From: Pachyseris speciosa
Taxonomy: Eukaryota; Cnidaria; Anthozoa; Scleractinia; Pachyseridae
Reading direction: 5' to 3'
Assembly: GCA_016490735.1 (NCBI GenBank)
Contig: JAEMWC010000057.1
Span: forward strand, 1,090,001 to 1,154,000
DNA length: 64,000 nucleotides
Shown: positions 43,531 to 55,144 of the stretch, one piece after another
Layout of the letters: every line of letters begins with the position of its first letter
Numbering within the stretch: position 1 is the first letter of the stretch
Notes under the pieces: model-generated
What the model saw: the letters and a program-made list of their open reading frames with translations, nothing else
Told to the model about the DNA's origin: nothing
Databases searched by the model: none
Program-made: the position numbers and the translations under genes

Positions 43531-46395
43531 TTACATGATTGCCGTGTGGGAATCCGATATGTTGGATACCTTCTTCAGATTTCGCTTAAATTGATCAACA
43601 GATCCGACATTTTTTAAGCTATCGGGCAAGTTATTCCATAACTTGGCCCCGCTATAGGAGAAGCTACGTTTTAAATAATTGGTTCTTGGTTTCGGCAATG
43701 CCAGTTTTCCCTCAGAGTTTCTCAGGTTGTAATTAGAGTAGCTCTGAGCAAAAAGACGTTGGAGATATTCCGGGGTAAGACCATTCATTGTTTTATACAT
43801 CATTAAGGCTTTCTGTTTCTTTCGTCTTATTGATAGCCTCTCCCGGTTAAGGGTGGATAGGAGGTGGTCCGAGTTCGTATCAAAGGGCAATTTTGTAATT
43901 ATTCTAGCTGCTCGATTCTGCAATTTTTGGAGCTTATCACTCAAGTAGCCACTAAGACAGTCCCAAACCGGGCTGCAGTAATCAAAGTTTGGCAAAATTA
44001 GCGCGTTATAAATTTGAATGGCAGTTTCCTTCGGAATAAAGGGTCGCACCCGTTTGAGGGCACCTATAGCTGAGGATACTTTCTTGCTTATTTCTTCAAC
44101 GTGTTTGCGCCAAGTAAGATGAGCATCGATGGTAACACCCAGGGATTTGGTATGTCCAACCCTCTTGATGATTTGATCGTCAATTCTTATTTCGAAGTCT
44201 TCATTTTGGACAGATAATCTCTGCCTTGACCCAATTAACATTAACTCTGTTTTGGCAACGTTTAAACTAAGCTTGTTGGCTTTAAGCCAGCAGCTTAGGT
44301 TACTTAGTTCAGGGGTTAAGGCTTGTTTGAGATCCGTTAACGTCTTAGCCGATAGTGTAATGTTTGTGTCATCAGCAAACATCCTTGGCGCAGCGGCCGG
44401 CAGGCAGTCCCTATGGAACGCCGCACTTGAGATCGCAAGCAGTTGATAGTTTGCCGTTGACATTACATCTTTGGGTTCGGCCACTTAAATACGACAAGAA
44501 CCACCTAATAGCTGCCTGGTCAACACCCATGTATGACATTTTACGCAAGATAATCTCGTGACCAATGGTGTCGAATGCCTTAGTAAGGTCGATGAAAACG
44601 ACGCCATTTAGTAGCCCATTGTCGATGTCAACTGACCAATCATTTGTCGCCTCAAGCAAAGCCGTAAGAGTACTATGAAGGGAGCGGAACCCTGATTGGC
44701 AACTTGATAGTAATTTGTTATTATTTAAATAATGGTAGAGTTGGTTGTAAACAATTTGTTCAAAAACTTTAGAAACTATCGGAAGAACAGAAATAGGCCT
44801 ATAATTATTAGGATCCGGTTTAAGACCCTTTTTAAAAATTGGAGTTACTTTGGCCGATTTCCGTTCGTTTGGATATATCCCAGTGAGAATAGAACTAGAA
44901 AAGATAGCGGTAAGCGAAGGTGCGATAATACCAGCAGCCATCTTCAACAGCTTGCTCGGAATCTTGTCAAGACCAGTGGCTTTTTTGTCATCAATTTTCT
45001 TTAAAAGACTTAATACAATATCAATACTAGGAATTTGCAAAGAAAACGATTTATCAGTAGTTTCCAGATAGAATTCAGGATTTACTTCTACGGGAGGAAT
45101 ATCTTCTGTTAATACTTGCGCAATATTAGTAAAGTGTTCGTTAATAGTTTCGGCAATGTCTTCCGGATTACTAACTACTGTATTATCAGCTTTGATTTCC
45201 AAGATATTGGACATCTTACCACTGTTACGGGAGGTTATCTCGTCCATGTTTTTCGCAAATTTCCTTTATTAGCTTCCAGGTTGTCAGCAACATAGAGTTT
45301 CTTTGCAAGCTTAATAGCGTTATTTGCCCGGTTTCTAGCATGCTTGTATTGATTCCATGAGGCTGAATTATTGGAAGAGATTGCCTTCTTTTTAAGGAAA
45401 TCCCTTCTTCTGGTTTTGCTCAGGACATCACCAGTAATCCATGGACATCGCTTTTTACGGACTCTTTTCAATTTCAGTGGTGCGTGTTTGTCAACACAGG
45501 TGAGAAACATTTTTTTCCATTCACGCCACATGTCATTTGGATCAGAATACAAATCGACATTGCCCCATGGCATTTGATTGAGATCACTTAAGAACTTATA
45601 ACTGTCAAAATGCTTAAATTGCCTTGTCTCGATCATACGAGGACCATTACGGTCATAGTGGGCCTTACGTGTCAAGAAAACAAGAGAATGATCACTTATA
45701 CCAAGGTGGATGACACCCGATTTTGAAACCTTTTCTGGGGAGTTTGTTATGCATAAATCAATTAGAGTATTAGAAACTGAAGTGACACGTGTTGGTTCCC
45801 TAATTAACTGAGTGAGACCATATATGTCAAAAATATTAATCAGAAAGGAAGAAATATATGCATTTGCTTCAGGCAACAAATTGCAGTTGACATCACCAAG
45901 TATATACAATTCTTTGTTTTCGGCGTCAATTTTAGCGATTACTTTTTCGAACTCATTAAAAAGATTAGGTGAAGAGCTTGGGGGTCGATACCAGGTACCG
46001 ACTAGGAATGGTCTACTCCGTGGCTTACTGATTTCGACAAATAGACACTCCAACTCGTCGTTATTTAAATCGTCACGTATTCGGTAGTTTAAATTCGTGC
46101 GCAAATAGATACAAACACCACCTCCATTCCTTCCGTTAACTTTACGATCTTTCCTAACCAGTTCAAAGCCAGGCAAGTAGACTTCGTAACTATGCACTGT
46201 AGAGTCTAATTTAGACTCGTTGATTACTAAAATATCTACTCTAGAAGAGGACATAAAAACTCTAAGATCGTCAATGTGGGACAGTAGACTATTTATATTT
46301 AGAGACGCACAGACTAACCCTCGACCAAAGATACTAGAATGGTTTGACTTACCGCGGTCGTTACAATTGCTGGCATCAGCTGGATCGGATTCCCA
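43531..46395 (-). pseudogene. LINE ORF2: APE endonuclease and reverse transcriptase
   Basis: The endonuclease starts at about 46395-46340 (LVCASLNINSLLSHIDDLR) and continues VDILVINESKLDSTV, GGGVCIYLR, ELYILGDVNCNLL and GISDHSLVF, the expected APE-type motif order. A frameshift near 45245 precedes the polymerase: ATGLDKIPSKLLKMAA, VTPIFKKGLKPDPNNYRPIS, SGFRSLHSTLTALLEATNDW, FIDLTKAFDTIGHEI. At about 44411 the frame reads LKCGVP then a stop. The sequence resumes at PAAAPRMFADDTNITLSA, so the segment between (normally QGSILGPLLF-like) is missing. The C-terminal part is intact to LWNNLPDSLKN and a TGA-type stop near 43531. Confidence 0.9.
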
Positions 46396-46407
46396 GACGG
46401 CACTGTC

Positions 46408-48026
46408 CTAATCTACACGTAAATGATTAATAAAATTCTGAGCGAGACGCGAGGTTCCACCCTTGTTTAAGTGGAGACCACTCCGATTAAGGTGGTTAGT
46501 CGCAGCAGAAATGTTTGAGTGATCAATATAACCCCAGGACCTTGCTTACAAAACTGCTTAAGAACTTTATTCACATCAGGAACTTTACCGGTCAAAGATT
46601 CATCGTCTGATCTACTGATGAGACTGGATATTGTAATCATGGCTGAAGATTCCGAACTAACTGATTCGGCTAGGTCAATCAATTCTTCAGCACATTCACG
46701 AGGGGAGTTGGTAGATCTTAAATTATTGGTTCCAACATGGATAATTATCTCGTCCGGGTTTCTGCGTAAAAGTGGCTTAATGTGATCCTTCATGTCTCGT
46801 GTTGTGCATCCCGGGAATGTGGCTACCTTGACTTGGGAGTTTCTGGACATTTTGTGACCTCGAAGATATTTAAGTGTAGAATCTTCTGCTATGATGACCT
46901 TCTTCCGGCGGTCGGGCTGTAGTCGGTCGTGATCGTCTGACAATTCGGTTGAAACGGTCTCGATAGTTTTCTCCGTTCTAACCTCCGAGGAAGACGAAGA
47001 TGTACCTTGGCCATCGTCACCACTGTTTACCTTTTGATTGACTACATTTCTCACTTCCACTTGTTCGTTAATTCGAAGGGGCTCAAAACTGTTTCGGGTT
47101 TCGGTGATATTAGTGTGCACTGGCTTCTGGCTACGTTTGGCATTTCCATTGTTGCCTCGCGACTTATCCACATGGACCCAACATTCGCTTGACCTTGGTT
47201 GATTGCTTTCAACTTGACTCTTTTCTTGCATAATGATGGTTAATGCAAGCCTAAGGGAATCATTCTCTTGTTCTAATGACAAAACGCGGCTCTCAAAGGT
47301 CAAACATATTTCTTCCAACTCTCTGATTGCATTGTCTTTTTTGGAAACAGAGGATAATAACGTTTCGCACCTTTTCTTGTAATCAAGGAGTTCGGTACAA
47401 GAAGCATTTTCGTCTTGATTTTTGGCATTTATAATGGACAAAAGCTTTGTATTTTCTGCGACTTGTTTCTGAAGTATCAATAAATCAAGTTTTAAGCCCT
47501 CAATGTCGGTCACAATTACTGGATTTGATCGCTCTTGAGTGCAATTTGACGGACTCCCGTCGTCGATCAATATTCGACTATTACGCTGAATACTGCTGTC
47601 TTCCTCTGATAGTGATGGTTGCGTTGTTTGTTCGGTTGATACCAAAGGTTCGTGGTCTTGCAAATCCGTTGGCACTCCCGGCTTCATTCGTACTAATTCC
47701 ACTAACTCATCTTTTAAAGCAGGGCCATCACGACCCTGAAAGTTCAGAGTTCGTTGTTTCTTGTTGTACCAGTTAATGATTAAATTACCGTTGGAACTTT
47801 TGAATTGCTTCGTATTTCCACCAGGCGTCAGCCATTTCCCTTGCTGTTTTAGAACATCTGCCACGAAATTCTTGAGCGATTCGAGGTCGTTTGACCACAT
47901 TAACTTGTCGCCATTAAGATGAAGATATTCCAGTTCACAGACCTCAGGGTTTAGCGAACAAGACTCGGTTTTAGGGAGTGTATCATGATCATCATCAGAA
48001 CTACAAACTGACCGTCCGTCCGCCAT
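46408..48026 (-). pseudogene. LINE ORF1 with coiled coil and SGNH-esterase domain
   Basis: It starts MADGRSVCSSDDDHD. The N-terminal third has LHLNGDKLMWSNDLESLK and INWYNKKQRTLNFQG. The middle is a coiled coil (ELEEICLTFESRVLSLEQEN). The C-terminal third is an SGNH-hydrolase-like domain: KKVIIAEDSTLKYLRGHKM (the usual GDS nucleophile motif is EDS here), PGCTTRDM and IIIHVGTNNLRS. A frameshift near 46545 moves the end, which reads NRSGLHLNKGGTSRLAQNF to a stop at 46408. Such esterase ORF1 proteins are typical of CR1 and related LINEs and bind RNA. Confidence 0.85.
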
Positions 48027-48260
48027 GCTTACTACTCGGTTATCTTGAAACCTTTTAGGATTAATTTCTCATTTATTACCACATCTGCTTGAGCCGGTGA
48101 CTTCGCATTTTGGTTCGAGATTATTAGTTATTTGGTGATTCTCACTGTCTAGCGACATTTCCATCCACTTCTTGACATGTTGTCAGTTCTTTTGCCAGTC
48201 CAACTAGACCGGCCAAAGCGAGCCTGAGCATAAGCTATGCCATGCTGATGAGGCCCGGCT

Positions 48261-48391
48261 GTCCATGGCTGCTAATGCTTGGGCTCAATCTTTGCTTTGG
48301 TAGATTTAAGGGGTAATGCCAGCTACCTTATGGCCTCAGTGCCCTTAGAGTGGCTTCAGCTTACTTGATCACATTAATTTGTGAAGTATCC
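48261..48391 (+). repeat. 131-bp dispersed repeat, copy 2
   Basis: See the copy at 41854-41984. This copy lies upstream of the minus-strand LINE start, within the larger 43006-49439 insertion. Confidence 0.85.
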
Positions 48392-48904
48392 ATTTCAAAA
48401 GTGAACTGAGAAAATTAGACTTTTAACTTTTTGCGCATTTATCCCACCAGTATTTTTATTAGGTTTTCTGATTTTATTGTATGTTGAGATGATTCTTTGT
48501 GTTGATGTTTAGTGAATAGTTATGTAGGTTTTGTAGTTAACAGTACTCATATCAGTATATTAGATTACAGCATTTTTAAATTTTAGATTTTTAACTTTGT
48601 AAAATACGTAAATTTTTATATTTTAGGAATACACGTACGTATTTCGAACGAGCTTGTATAGCTCCTAGACGTGACGTGTTTAAGTAAAGTATTGTATTGT
48701 GTTGTATTGTAACAGATTTCTAAATATACAGCTGAATATAAAATGGCAAGCGCATTGATAACTGTCGATCTTTATCGCATATCCTCTCTAATTAACGCAA
48801 ACGCTGACTTGAATTTACAGCCATTAAAACACATAGCAGGCTTTGATTTGCCCCTCAGAAAACTGACAATCGCATCAGTCCGAGGACTAAAATTTCAAAA
48901 TTTC

Positions 48905-48965
48905 CTTGGGGAGCATGCCCCCGGGCCCCCATGCCCCCGGACCCCCCATGCCCCCGGACCCCCTA
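48905..48965 (+). repeat. GCCCCCGGACCCCCCAT tandem repeat
   Basis: Three to four units of about 17 bases built from CATGCCCCCGG(A/G)CCCCC. Confidence 0.85.
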
Positions 48966-49439
48966 GATACTTTCGCATCGGCGGTAGTTTATTCCAGTCG
49001 GCTTCCTAGTCCTAGATCCACCCCTGCTTTTTCGAGTCACAGTCGCCTCAGTAAACCTCTGTGTACTGAAAAGAACGTGAAAAGCCTATCGTCAGCAACA
49101 GATGGGATTTCACCCTAATGACAGAATCAATACCATCATGTTGTGTAACCAGTCTACCTCATTGCCTGATGAAACGCTAGCAGTGACAGTCGAAACTAAT
49201 TACTATTATTACATCTGCCACGATGAACAACTTCCACATTTGACTCTGATCTCTTGTCCTCTTGTTTCTGATGCAAGACAAGGTGAAAGCTGCGGTTTAT
49301 GGTCATTTCAATCCGTGATTCGTGTATGAGTTTGTAAAAAGTATACGATGCGCGAGATGCGGGAATTTTGTCAAAATTCGTAATTCGTGCGTGAAACGGG
49401 ATCACGAACCCCCCCCCCCCCTCCCCCCTTTGCTACCCT

Positions 49440-49827
49440 CCAGGTACCCTCCCGCTCAACATGTATGATGTATGCCACCTCATTCAAACCAACGGAGAAG
49501 ATTAGGTTGGGCAAAAAAGTTCTGGATTGTCCTGCCAACAATACGGAAAGTCCTTCTGAGACGCATTCTGAAAACAACAACGACTAGCAACCAGACTCCC
49601 CAAAAGGAGGTGAGATGGAGTTAGAGCGCCAAACATCAGAGCAATTTAACGACCACGTGGTAAGTGGTCACCAGACTGATGAGTACGACACCGACTGCTA
49701 TCGTGAGCTTCTACCTGTGAGTGGCCACCAGGATGAGACGGTATTTCTCCACGCCGTAACACAACTAGCAGCGGAAGAACTGTTAAAGTTACATCGAAAC
49801 TCTATTAGGTACATGTGGTATCCGCGA
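49440..49827 (+). pseudogene. Coding relic, second part
   Basis: It continues the relic interrupted at 43005: GTLPLNMYDVCHLIQTNGED in one frame, then VLDCPANNTESPSETHS in another, then MELERQTSEQFNDHVVSG, ETVFLHAVTQLAAEELLKL and RYMWYPR before TGA (49615-49827). Frameshifts and stops occur, so it is not functional here. Function unknown. Confidence 0.45.
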
Positions 49828-49909
49828 TGAATGCACCCTATTTATGTTTGATCTTCTTCTTACAAAAAGGTACTTAGCATGAAAGAAGGAAATTCACAAT
49901 GTTAATTAA

Positions 49910-50380
49910 GGTCCCGGGAAGGGGGGGTACTAAGAAAAATTTAACACGGGGAGGCTCCGCCCCGAGGTCCGACCCCTTACCCTTTTATATACCATTTTTG
50001 ACAGAAATGGTACCCCTTTCGTATACCTTCCATTGACAAATGGTACCCCTTTCGTATACCTTCCCTTGACAAATGGTACCCCTTTCGTATACCTTCCCTT
50101 GACAAATGGTACCCCTTTCGTATGCCTAAAACAAGAAGTCCTCTTGTCATTTTCATGTAGCGTTCAATAAATTAAAACAGTACAGTCATAAGGTATGTGT
50201 GTTCGAAATATTTTAATGAAAGGCCCCTTTCAATACCTAAATGACAGATTCCCCTACCCTTTCATATACTTCGACTCGTGAAATCCCTACCCTTTCATAT
50301 ACCTGAAACGTGAAAAAGGTACCCCTTTCGGGCGGAGCCTCCCCGTATAGGCCATTATAGGGAGTACCCCCCACCCCGGG
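49910..50380. mobile_element. TTAA-flanked element with internal tandem repeats
   Basis: Ends GTCCCGGGAAGGGGGGGTAC and GTACCCCCCACCCCGGG are inverted, and TTAA lies outside both (49906-49909 and 50381-50384). Subterminal GGGGAGGCTCCGCCC is mirrored by GGGCGGAGCCTCCCC. The centre carries about four units of roughly 35 bases (GACAAATGGTACCCCTTTCG) at 49985-50125. It is non-coding. Confidence 0.75.
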
Positions 50381-51476
50381 TTAAGGTTTTCAAAACCGCA
50401 AGATCTTTTTTCACTTTCATGGTAATTACTAAGAAGCGTGAAATGGAAATATTAATTACGGTGATTCGTTATTTGTCACCTTCACGCGCTTAAAGTTCAT
50501 CTTAGCATACCGTAAAAGCCCTATTAAGCCCCCGTCCTTTTAACTCCCCTCTTTAATAAGTCCCCGTTTGAAAGTCTGTGTTTGTAATAAGCCCCCCCCC
50601 CCCCTCTAATAACCGCCCTCCCCCCTTTTGGGACATGAGATTTTGTAATTAGTCCCTCCTGTTCCCTCTTACGAAATCCACTTCATGCGGCCTAGTTGGT
50701 TTGTTTTTAAACAAATATACACTCAAACACATAATACTGTTTTCTGCTATGTATTAAATACTAAAGTTTCACTGCAGTTGTTTGAGTTTACATGAATGAT
50801 AAGAGCCTTCTATAGCCGGCATCTCAAACTTATAAACGATCCAGAGACAAAGACAGGATATCATTAACTATTATGACAATTTTAGGGGACAGTCAGTAAT
50901 TAACTTATCAATAATTTATTAATTTATGAAGCAAAGATAATGTATATCACATGGTTTTGATTTTGAACTCTCCAAGACAAAAATGTGCTGCACTGACAGT
51001 TCTTCCAAGCTTTAATGGAGTACATGGCTGGCATTCAAGGAATATGCTCCTTTGACAGCCAAGATAGTTTTTTTTTCTTTTAGGATACAAGTCTTTCCTT
51101 AACTTCTCCAACAACACTTCCTTGAAAGCAAGTTTTCTTTGAAAGGACAAAATTATTCAATTTGATTCCAAACGTTTTCAGCCAATGATCAAAAGAAATA
51201 AATTGCCTTGACGTTCAGCTCTATTTTCACTATTTTCTCCTAACCACCTCTATAAGAATTACATGTATGTAGTGACCTGTGTGGAGAATTAGTAATTTGA
51301 AATTGCAGAATTTGAAAGTGAGCAAACATTCTCTGTCCATGGCCTGGCATAACTGTGCACAAAAAAATTAATAACTGCGGCAACTGTAACCAGTGTACCA
51401 GTGTGACCATAAAATAAAAAGACAGAGCATAAAAACTGTGTATTCTGTTCTTTCTCCTTGTCCTCCTGCTTTTTCA
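50381..51476. other. Repeat-derived and AT-rich DNA without gene
   Basis: 50510-50660 contains AAGCCC, AAGCCCCC and CTTTAATAAG words that look like a worn inverted-repeat element. The remainder has only short frames without family resemblance. Confidence 0.4.
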
Positions 51477-51480
51477 TTAA

Positions 51481-53455
51481 AGTGCACCTAACCTCAAAAA
51501 AATTTTTTCGCCTAAATAAATCTACTTATCATTCGAAGTATTTCGGCGAAAGAATTATTGGATTTGGTTGAATCCTCCATTTTTTATGGACAGCCAAATT
51601 CAATTTGTTGCACGGCCGAGTAAAAGGGAGTCTGGGTCCAACGAGGTTCGTGACATCATCCCGGGAACGATTGAAAATACATGTAGCTTCTTAGTCAATC
51701 TCCGTTTTTGCAAGCGTTTGTTGGGGTCATCGAAGCACATATTGGAGGTAAAAGCCTGGCAGTAGTCAAAATTGTGTTGGAATCATGTCCTCCTCGTCCT
51801 CGGAGTCAGAGTCAGGCCATGTGTAGGGTGAAGACCAAATTCACTTCATTTCTGAAGTGGAACTAGAACGGAATCGGCGAGGAGCTCGAAGGAACCTCAT
51901 GGTTATTAAGACCAGGAATGGACAGCAAGATTCGCGGAAGAAGGGATTACGAAAAAGATTAACTTCGTTTATAAGTGTTATCTGCCGTACCTCGTGGTTC
52001 TGTGTACGCTGCTGGTGAGCAAAAGCTTTGATTTAACATTTCAATCTTGAACGACCGAGTACCCGTGCATCGGCAATGGGAATTGTGCAGCGGTTTGAAA
52101 ACAATAATTGTTATTTCATATAAACGGCGCACATCCGACTTTAGATCGGTATTGTTAAACGAACATCAGCAATTAATTGTGGAAGTGCCTATTTATGGGA
52201 GAGTCCTTATTTATGGTATCTATTCAAAGAAGGCAAAGATAGATTTGACAAGAGAACGGAAAGTGAGCTCAGCCGACGCGAATTACGTGACTTGAGGATT
52301 AGCTGAACTTCTAGTTATTCTCAGGCAGTAATGTGAACGAAGTCAAGGCAAGGTAAAATAAAATAAATATAGCTTACTGCAATTAAAATCTGAGGCTACG
52401 TATCCGTCTAAACTGTTGGTTAGAAATAAGCGAACGCAACTTCGCGATGCGAGAATAATTTGCATATATCCGATGTAAACAAACTGACACAAATTTAGAC
52501 GCGATTGGATATATTTTACTACATGTAGCTCCATTTGAACATGAAGTTCGAGTGGCACCATCGTCTAAATCAGCTGAATTCGGTGAAGTTAATCAATTTG
52601 ATTTGTAAACACTTCAAGTTTTCTTAGCAGTCTACAATGTATTGATCAGTGACATGGGCTTCCGTCAGTGAATTAGCATGGCCTCTGAAATATATTTTGA
52701 TTGTTGACGTTGGAAACCGGTTTTAATAGAGCGCTTGTGTCGAAGACTGTAGGACTCATGAAGCCGAAAAATTTAAAGGAAGTTAGATTGATGAGGTTTT
52801 CCTAAAGGTACATATCGAGGAACAATTATTTTAGCTGCCATTACATTCTGGACTACTTTGTGTCGCTGCGGTTAAATCCTTTGTGTATCCGATACGCAGC
52901 ACACCGAATATCACGATGCATTGGAAACGTGGTACATGCACAAGTTTGGGTTTTATCACTATACAATAAACGAGTTTTAAAGAGAAGATCTTTTCACTGA
53001 ACGGACTCATTGGAATTTTCTGTTTTCACCGTATAAAAGGGCATAAAATGCTTGTGAGATCAGCCGATGGGAATATGTTTATTTCACGAACAGCCGGTCT
53101 GTTTTTGGCTCATTCGTTTGCAAAACATCAAATCTTCTCTTAGGAGAGACATGTTACATGTGACAATACTATGAATATAAATTATCGGTTAAAATCATGT
53201 CTTATTTGCCCTCAGAGTTAGAATTATTGAGCTTCCTTCAAAGAACTTGTAAGCCCAACAGAACTTCCGTTCCCGGGATGACGTCATACAAGCGCGTGAA
53301 ACAAAATGGCGGCGTTTTTGGTCGTAATATTTCGAGACTTTACCGGGGCACAGAGAAGCGAAGATTCAACCGAATCAAAAATTTTTTTACGGTTGTGCTT
53401 CTAATTCAGAGACGAATCATTTAAAATGAAAAAAATTTTTGGGGTTAGGGGCACT
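51481..53455. mobile_element. TTAA-flanked inverted-repeat element, 2 kb (same family as 58093-61327)
   Basis: The left end AGTGCACCTAACCTCAAAAA and right end (reverse complement) AGTGCCCCTAACCCCAAAAA match, with TTAA on both sides (51477-51480 and 53456-53459). TTAA targets are used by Kolobok and piggyBac elements. No transposase is recognisable in the interior, which has only short frames. The ends match those of the element in the TRAM1 intron. Confidence 0.8.
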
Positions 53456-54147
53456 TTAATTTACGCCAAGTTAATAAAAAATAAATTTCACAATTTTCTG
53501 AACTTTCTGGCAAAGCTTTATTGGAGAGAACAAACTTGCTCATTCTCAAGTAAATCATGGAGAAGGAAAAGACGGAATAATAACCGCAACTTGGAATAAT
53601 AACCGCACGTGTGCCGTTTACTTTGAGCCCGGCTGGCAGCAAATCAACAGGTATCCAGTGATTTACATGTGTCAGGGTTTTTGAGTAGCAGAGACTGACA
53701 GATTGAGGGCGCACATTCTGGAATAGGAATACTTGGAAAGGATGGTAATCATGTGGGTTGTTTTTCTTTTTGGACCTTTTCCGTTCATTCGCTTCTGCGA
53801 GCAGAATAGATGGAATCAACATAATATCATCTACTTGGTATACACGTAAATGCGGTTCTTTGGGAAAACATTTGGCAGGAAACCATTCATTTCCCGCAAA
53901 GCCCATGACATGGCCTCAAAAGTCAGGTTCATAATTACTTGGCCCAGACTATTCCGCATGTTGGTCTCAAGTCGTTTCTACCAAGAGTATTACATTTTCA
54001 GAATATTCATTTCTAAAATAACTTTTTCCACTTAAACTAAACCAAAACAGGAACAAGCAGAATTGTCCCAAAAATGTGCTCTGAGATAATGACCAGTGTT
54101 CAAGAATGAAAACTGTCTTCTCTCTTTAATTTGGATGTTAATAATTT

Positions 54148-54153
54148 TTTATT
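54148..54153 (-). terminator. TRAM1 polyadenylation signal
   Basis: AATAAA on the minus strand about 106 bases after the TRAM1 stop codon. Cleavage is expected 10-30 bases further, toward 54130. Confidence 0.6.
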
Positions 54154-54258
54154 GCAAGCTATATATGGCATAAATTTAAAAAGTGGACCTGCTTCTCTGC
54201 TTCAACAAAAATCCTGATCTGTATGTTATCTCAACTTTTGAATATGTTTGGTAATAAA

Positions 54259-55100
54259 TTAAGCTTTCTTTGCTTTAGTGACAGCCTTTGGTGAGCCATT
54301 GGTTTTCTCGTATTCCTCAGCCTCTGCCTCTTCACTTTCCTCAGCGTCGTCCTTTTTCTTCTTGTCAGCCTCTTTCTTGCCCTTCTTCTTGGTGTCTTTT
54401 TTCTTGGAGGGTGTGGCAGTGCTGGCATGCTCACGCCACATGCTAATCTGATAGCAGATAAAGTTCCAGGCCAGCCAGGCTTGCATTAGGATCACTCCAG
54501 CCATAGCAGTGAGTCTGTTGGTATAACAATGAACATACCACTTTATTTCTTCCTTGTACATATTTTCAAACAAATACTAGCTCTGACATTACAAAAGAGA
54601 AGTAAATGCTCTGACCTTTGTCAAGTACATAGAGTTACGTACAGAGAAATTCCATGACAGTAGTTAAATAAAAGTCAAGTATTACTTAGAGTAAACTAAG
54701 TGAAATAGAAGCAGCTGGGCAAAATCTCCCACACATCACTCTGCTGGAAATGGAAAATATGGCCCAAGGGAAGAAATACGATGTATAATGCAGGGTTCTT
54801 GTTAAGAGCCGTAGTAACCAGCTATTTTTACCGGCATTTCAAGCACATTTTACTAGCTATGTTGATGGAAGCCAGGTAACGATGAACTGTGATCTGTACC
54901 AGACTACTTTCTAACCTGGTATTGTTGTCGTTTATCCTCCTATTCAAAATCTAATAACAAGAACCCTGATAATGCACCCTCTGGTCACCAGTATCATCAA
55001 CAATAACAATAAGATAACTTAATGGCATAGTTTTCTTATTTCATAGTTTATACTTTTAACTTTTACTTATTTAACCCTTTCCCGCCCGTGAGTGCCAATT

Positions 55101-55144
<44 letters not shown>

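Larger units (their letters stand above)
43335..48050 (-). mobile_element. CR1/L2-like LINE, nearly full length but broken
   Basis: On the minus strand: ORF1 (46408-48026), ORF2 with endonuclease then reverse transcriptase (about 46395 to 43531), a short 3' region with TTAAATAAAGTC and a CATA tail. ORF1 has one frameshift. ORF2 has one frameshift and one internal deletion that removed the sequence between the GVPQG and FADD polymerase motifs. It is therefore inactive, but recent enough that nearly all domains are readable. Confidence 0.9.
43006..49439. mobile_element. Insertion splitting the coding relic; hosts a LINE
   Basis: The sequence CCAGGTA occurs just before (42999-43005) and just after (49440-49446). 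The ends GGGTAGCAAGGGG and CCCCTTTGCTACCC are inverted. Subterminal parts share TACG-TGACGCGAGATG-like and GTGCGTGAAAC words in opposite orientation. Seven bases plus one mismatch would fit the 8-bp duplication of hAT elements. The bulk of the length is the LINE at about 43335-48050, which inserted into this element. Confidence 0.6.

Noticed and set aside
54231..54434. Arg-rich minus-strand frame at the TRAM1 end
   Set aside because: It is an alternative frame of the Lys/Glu-rich TRAM1 tail.
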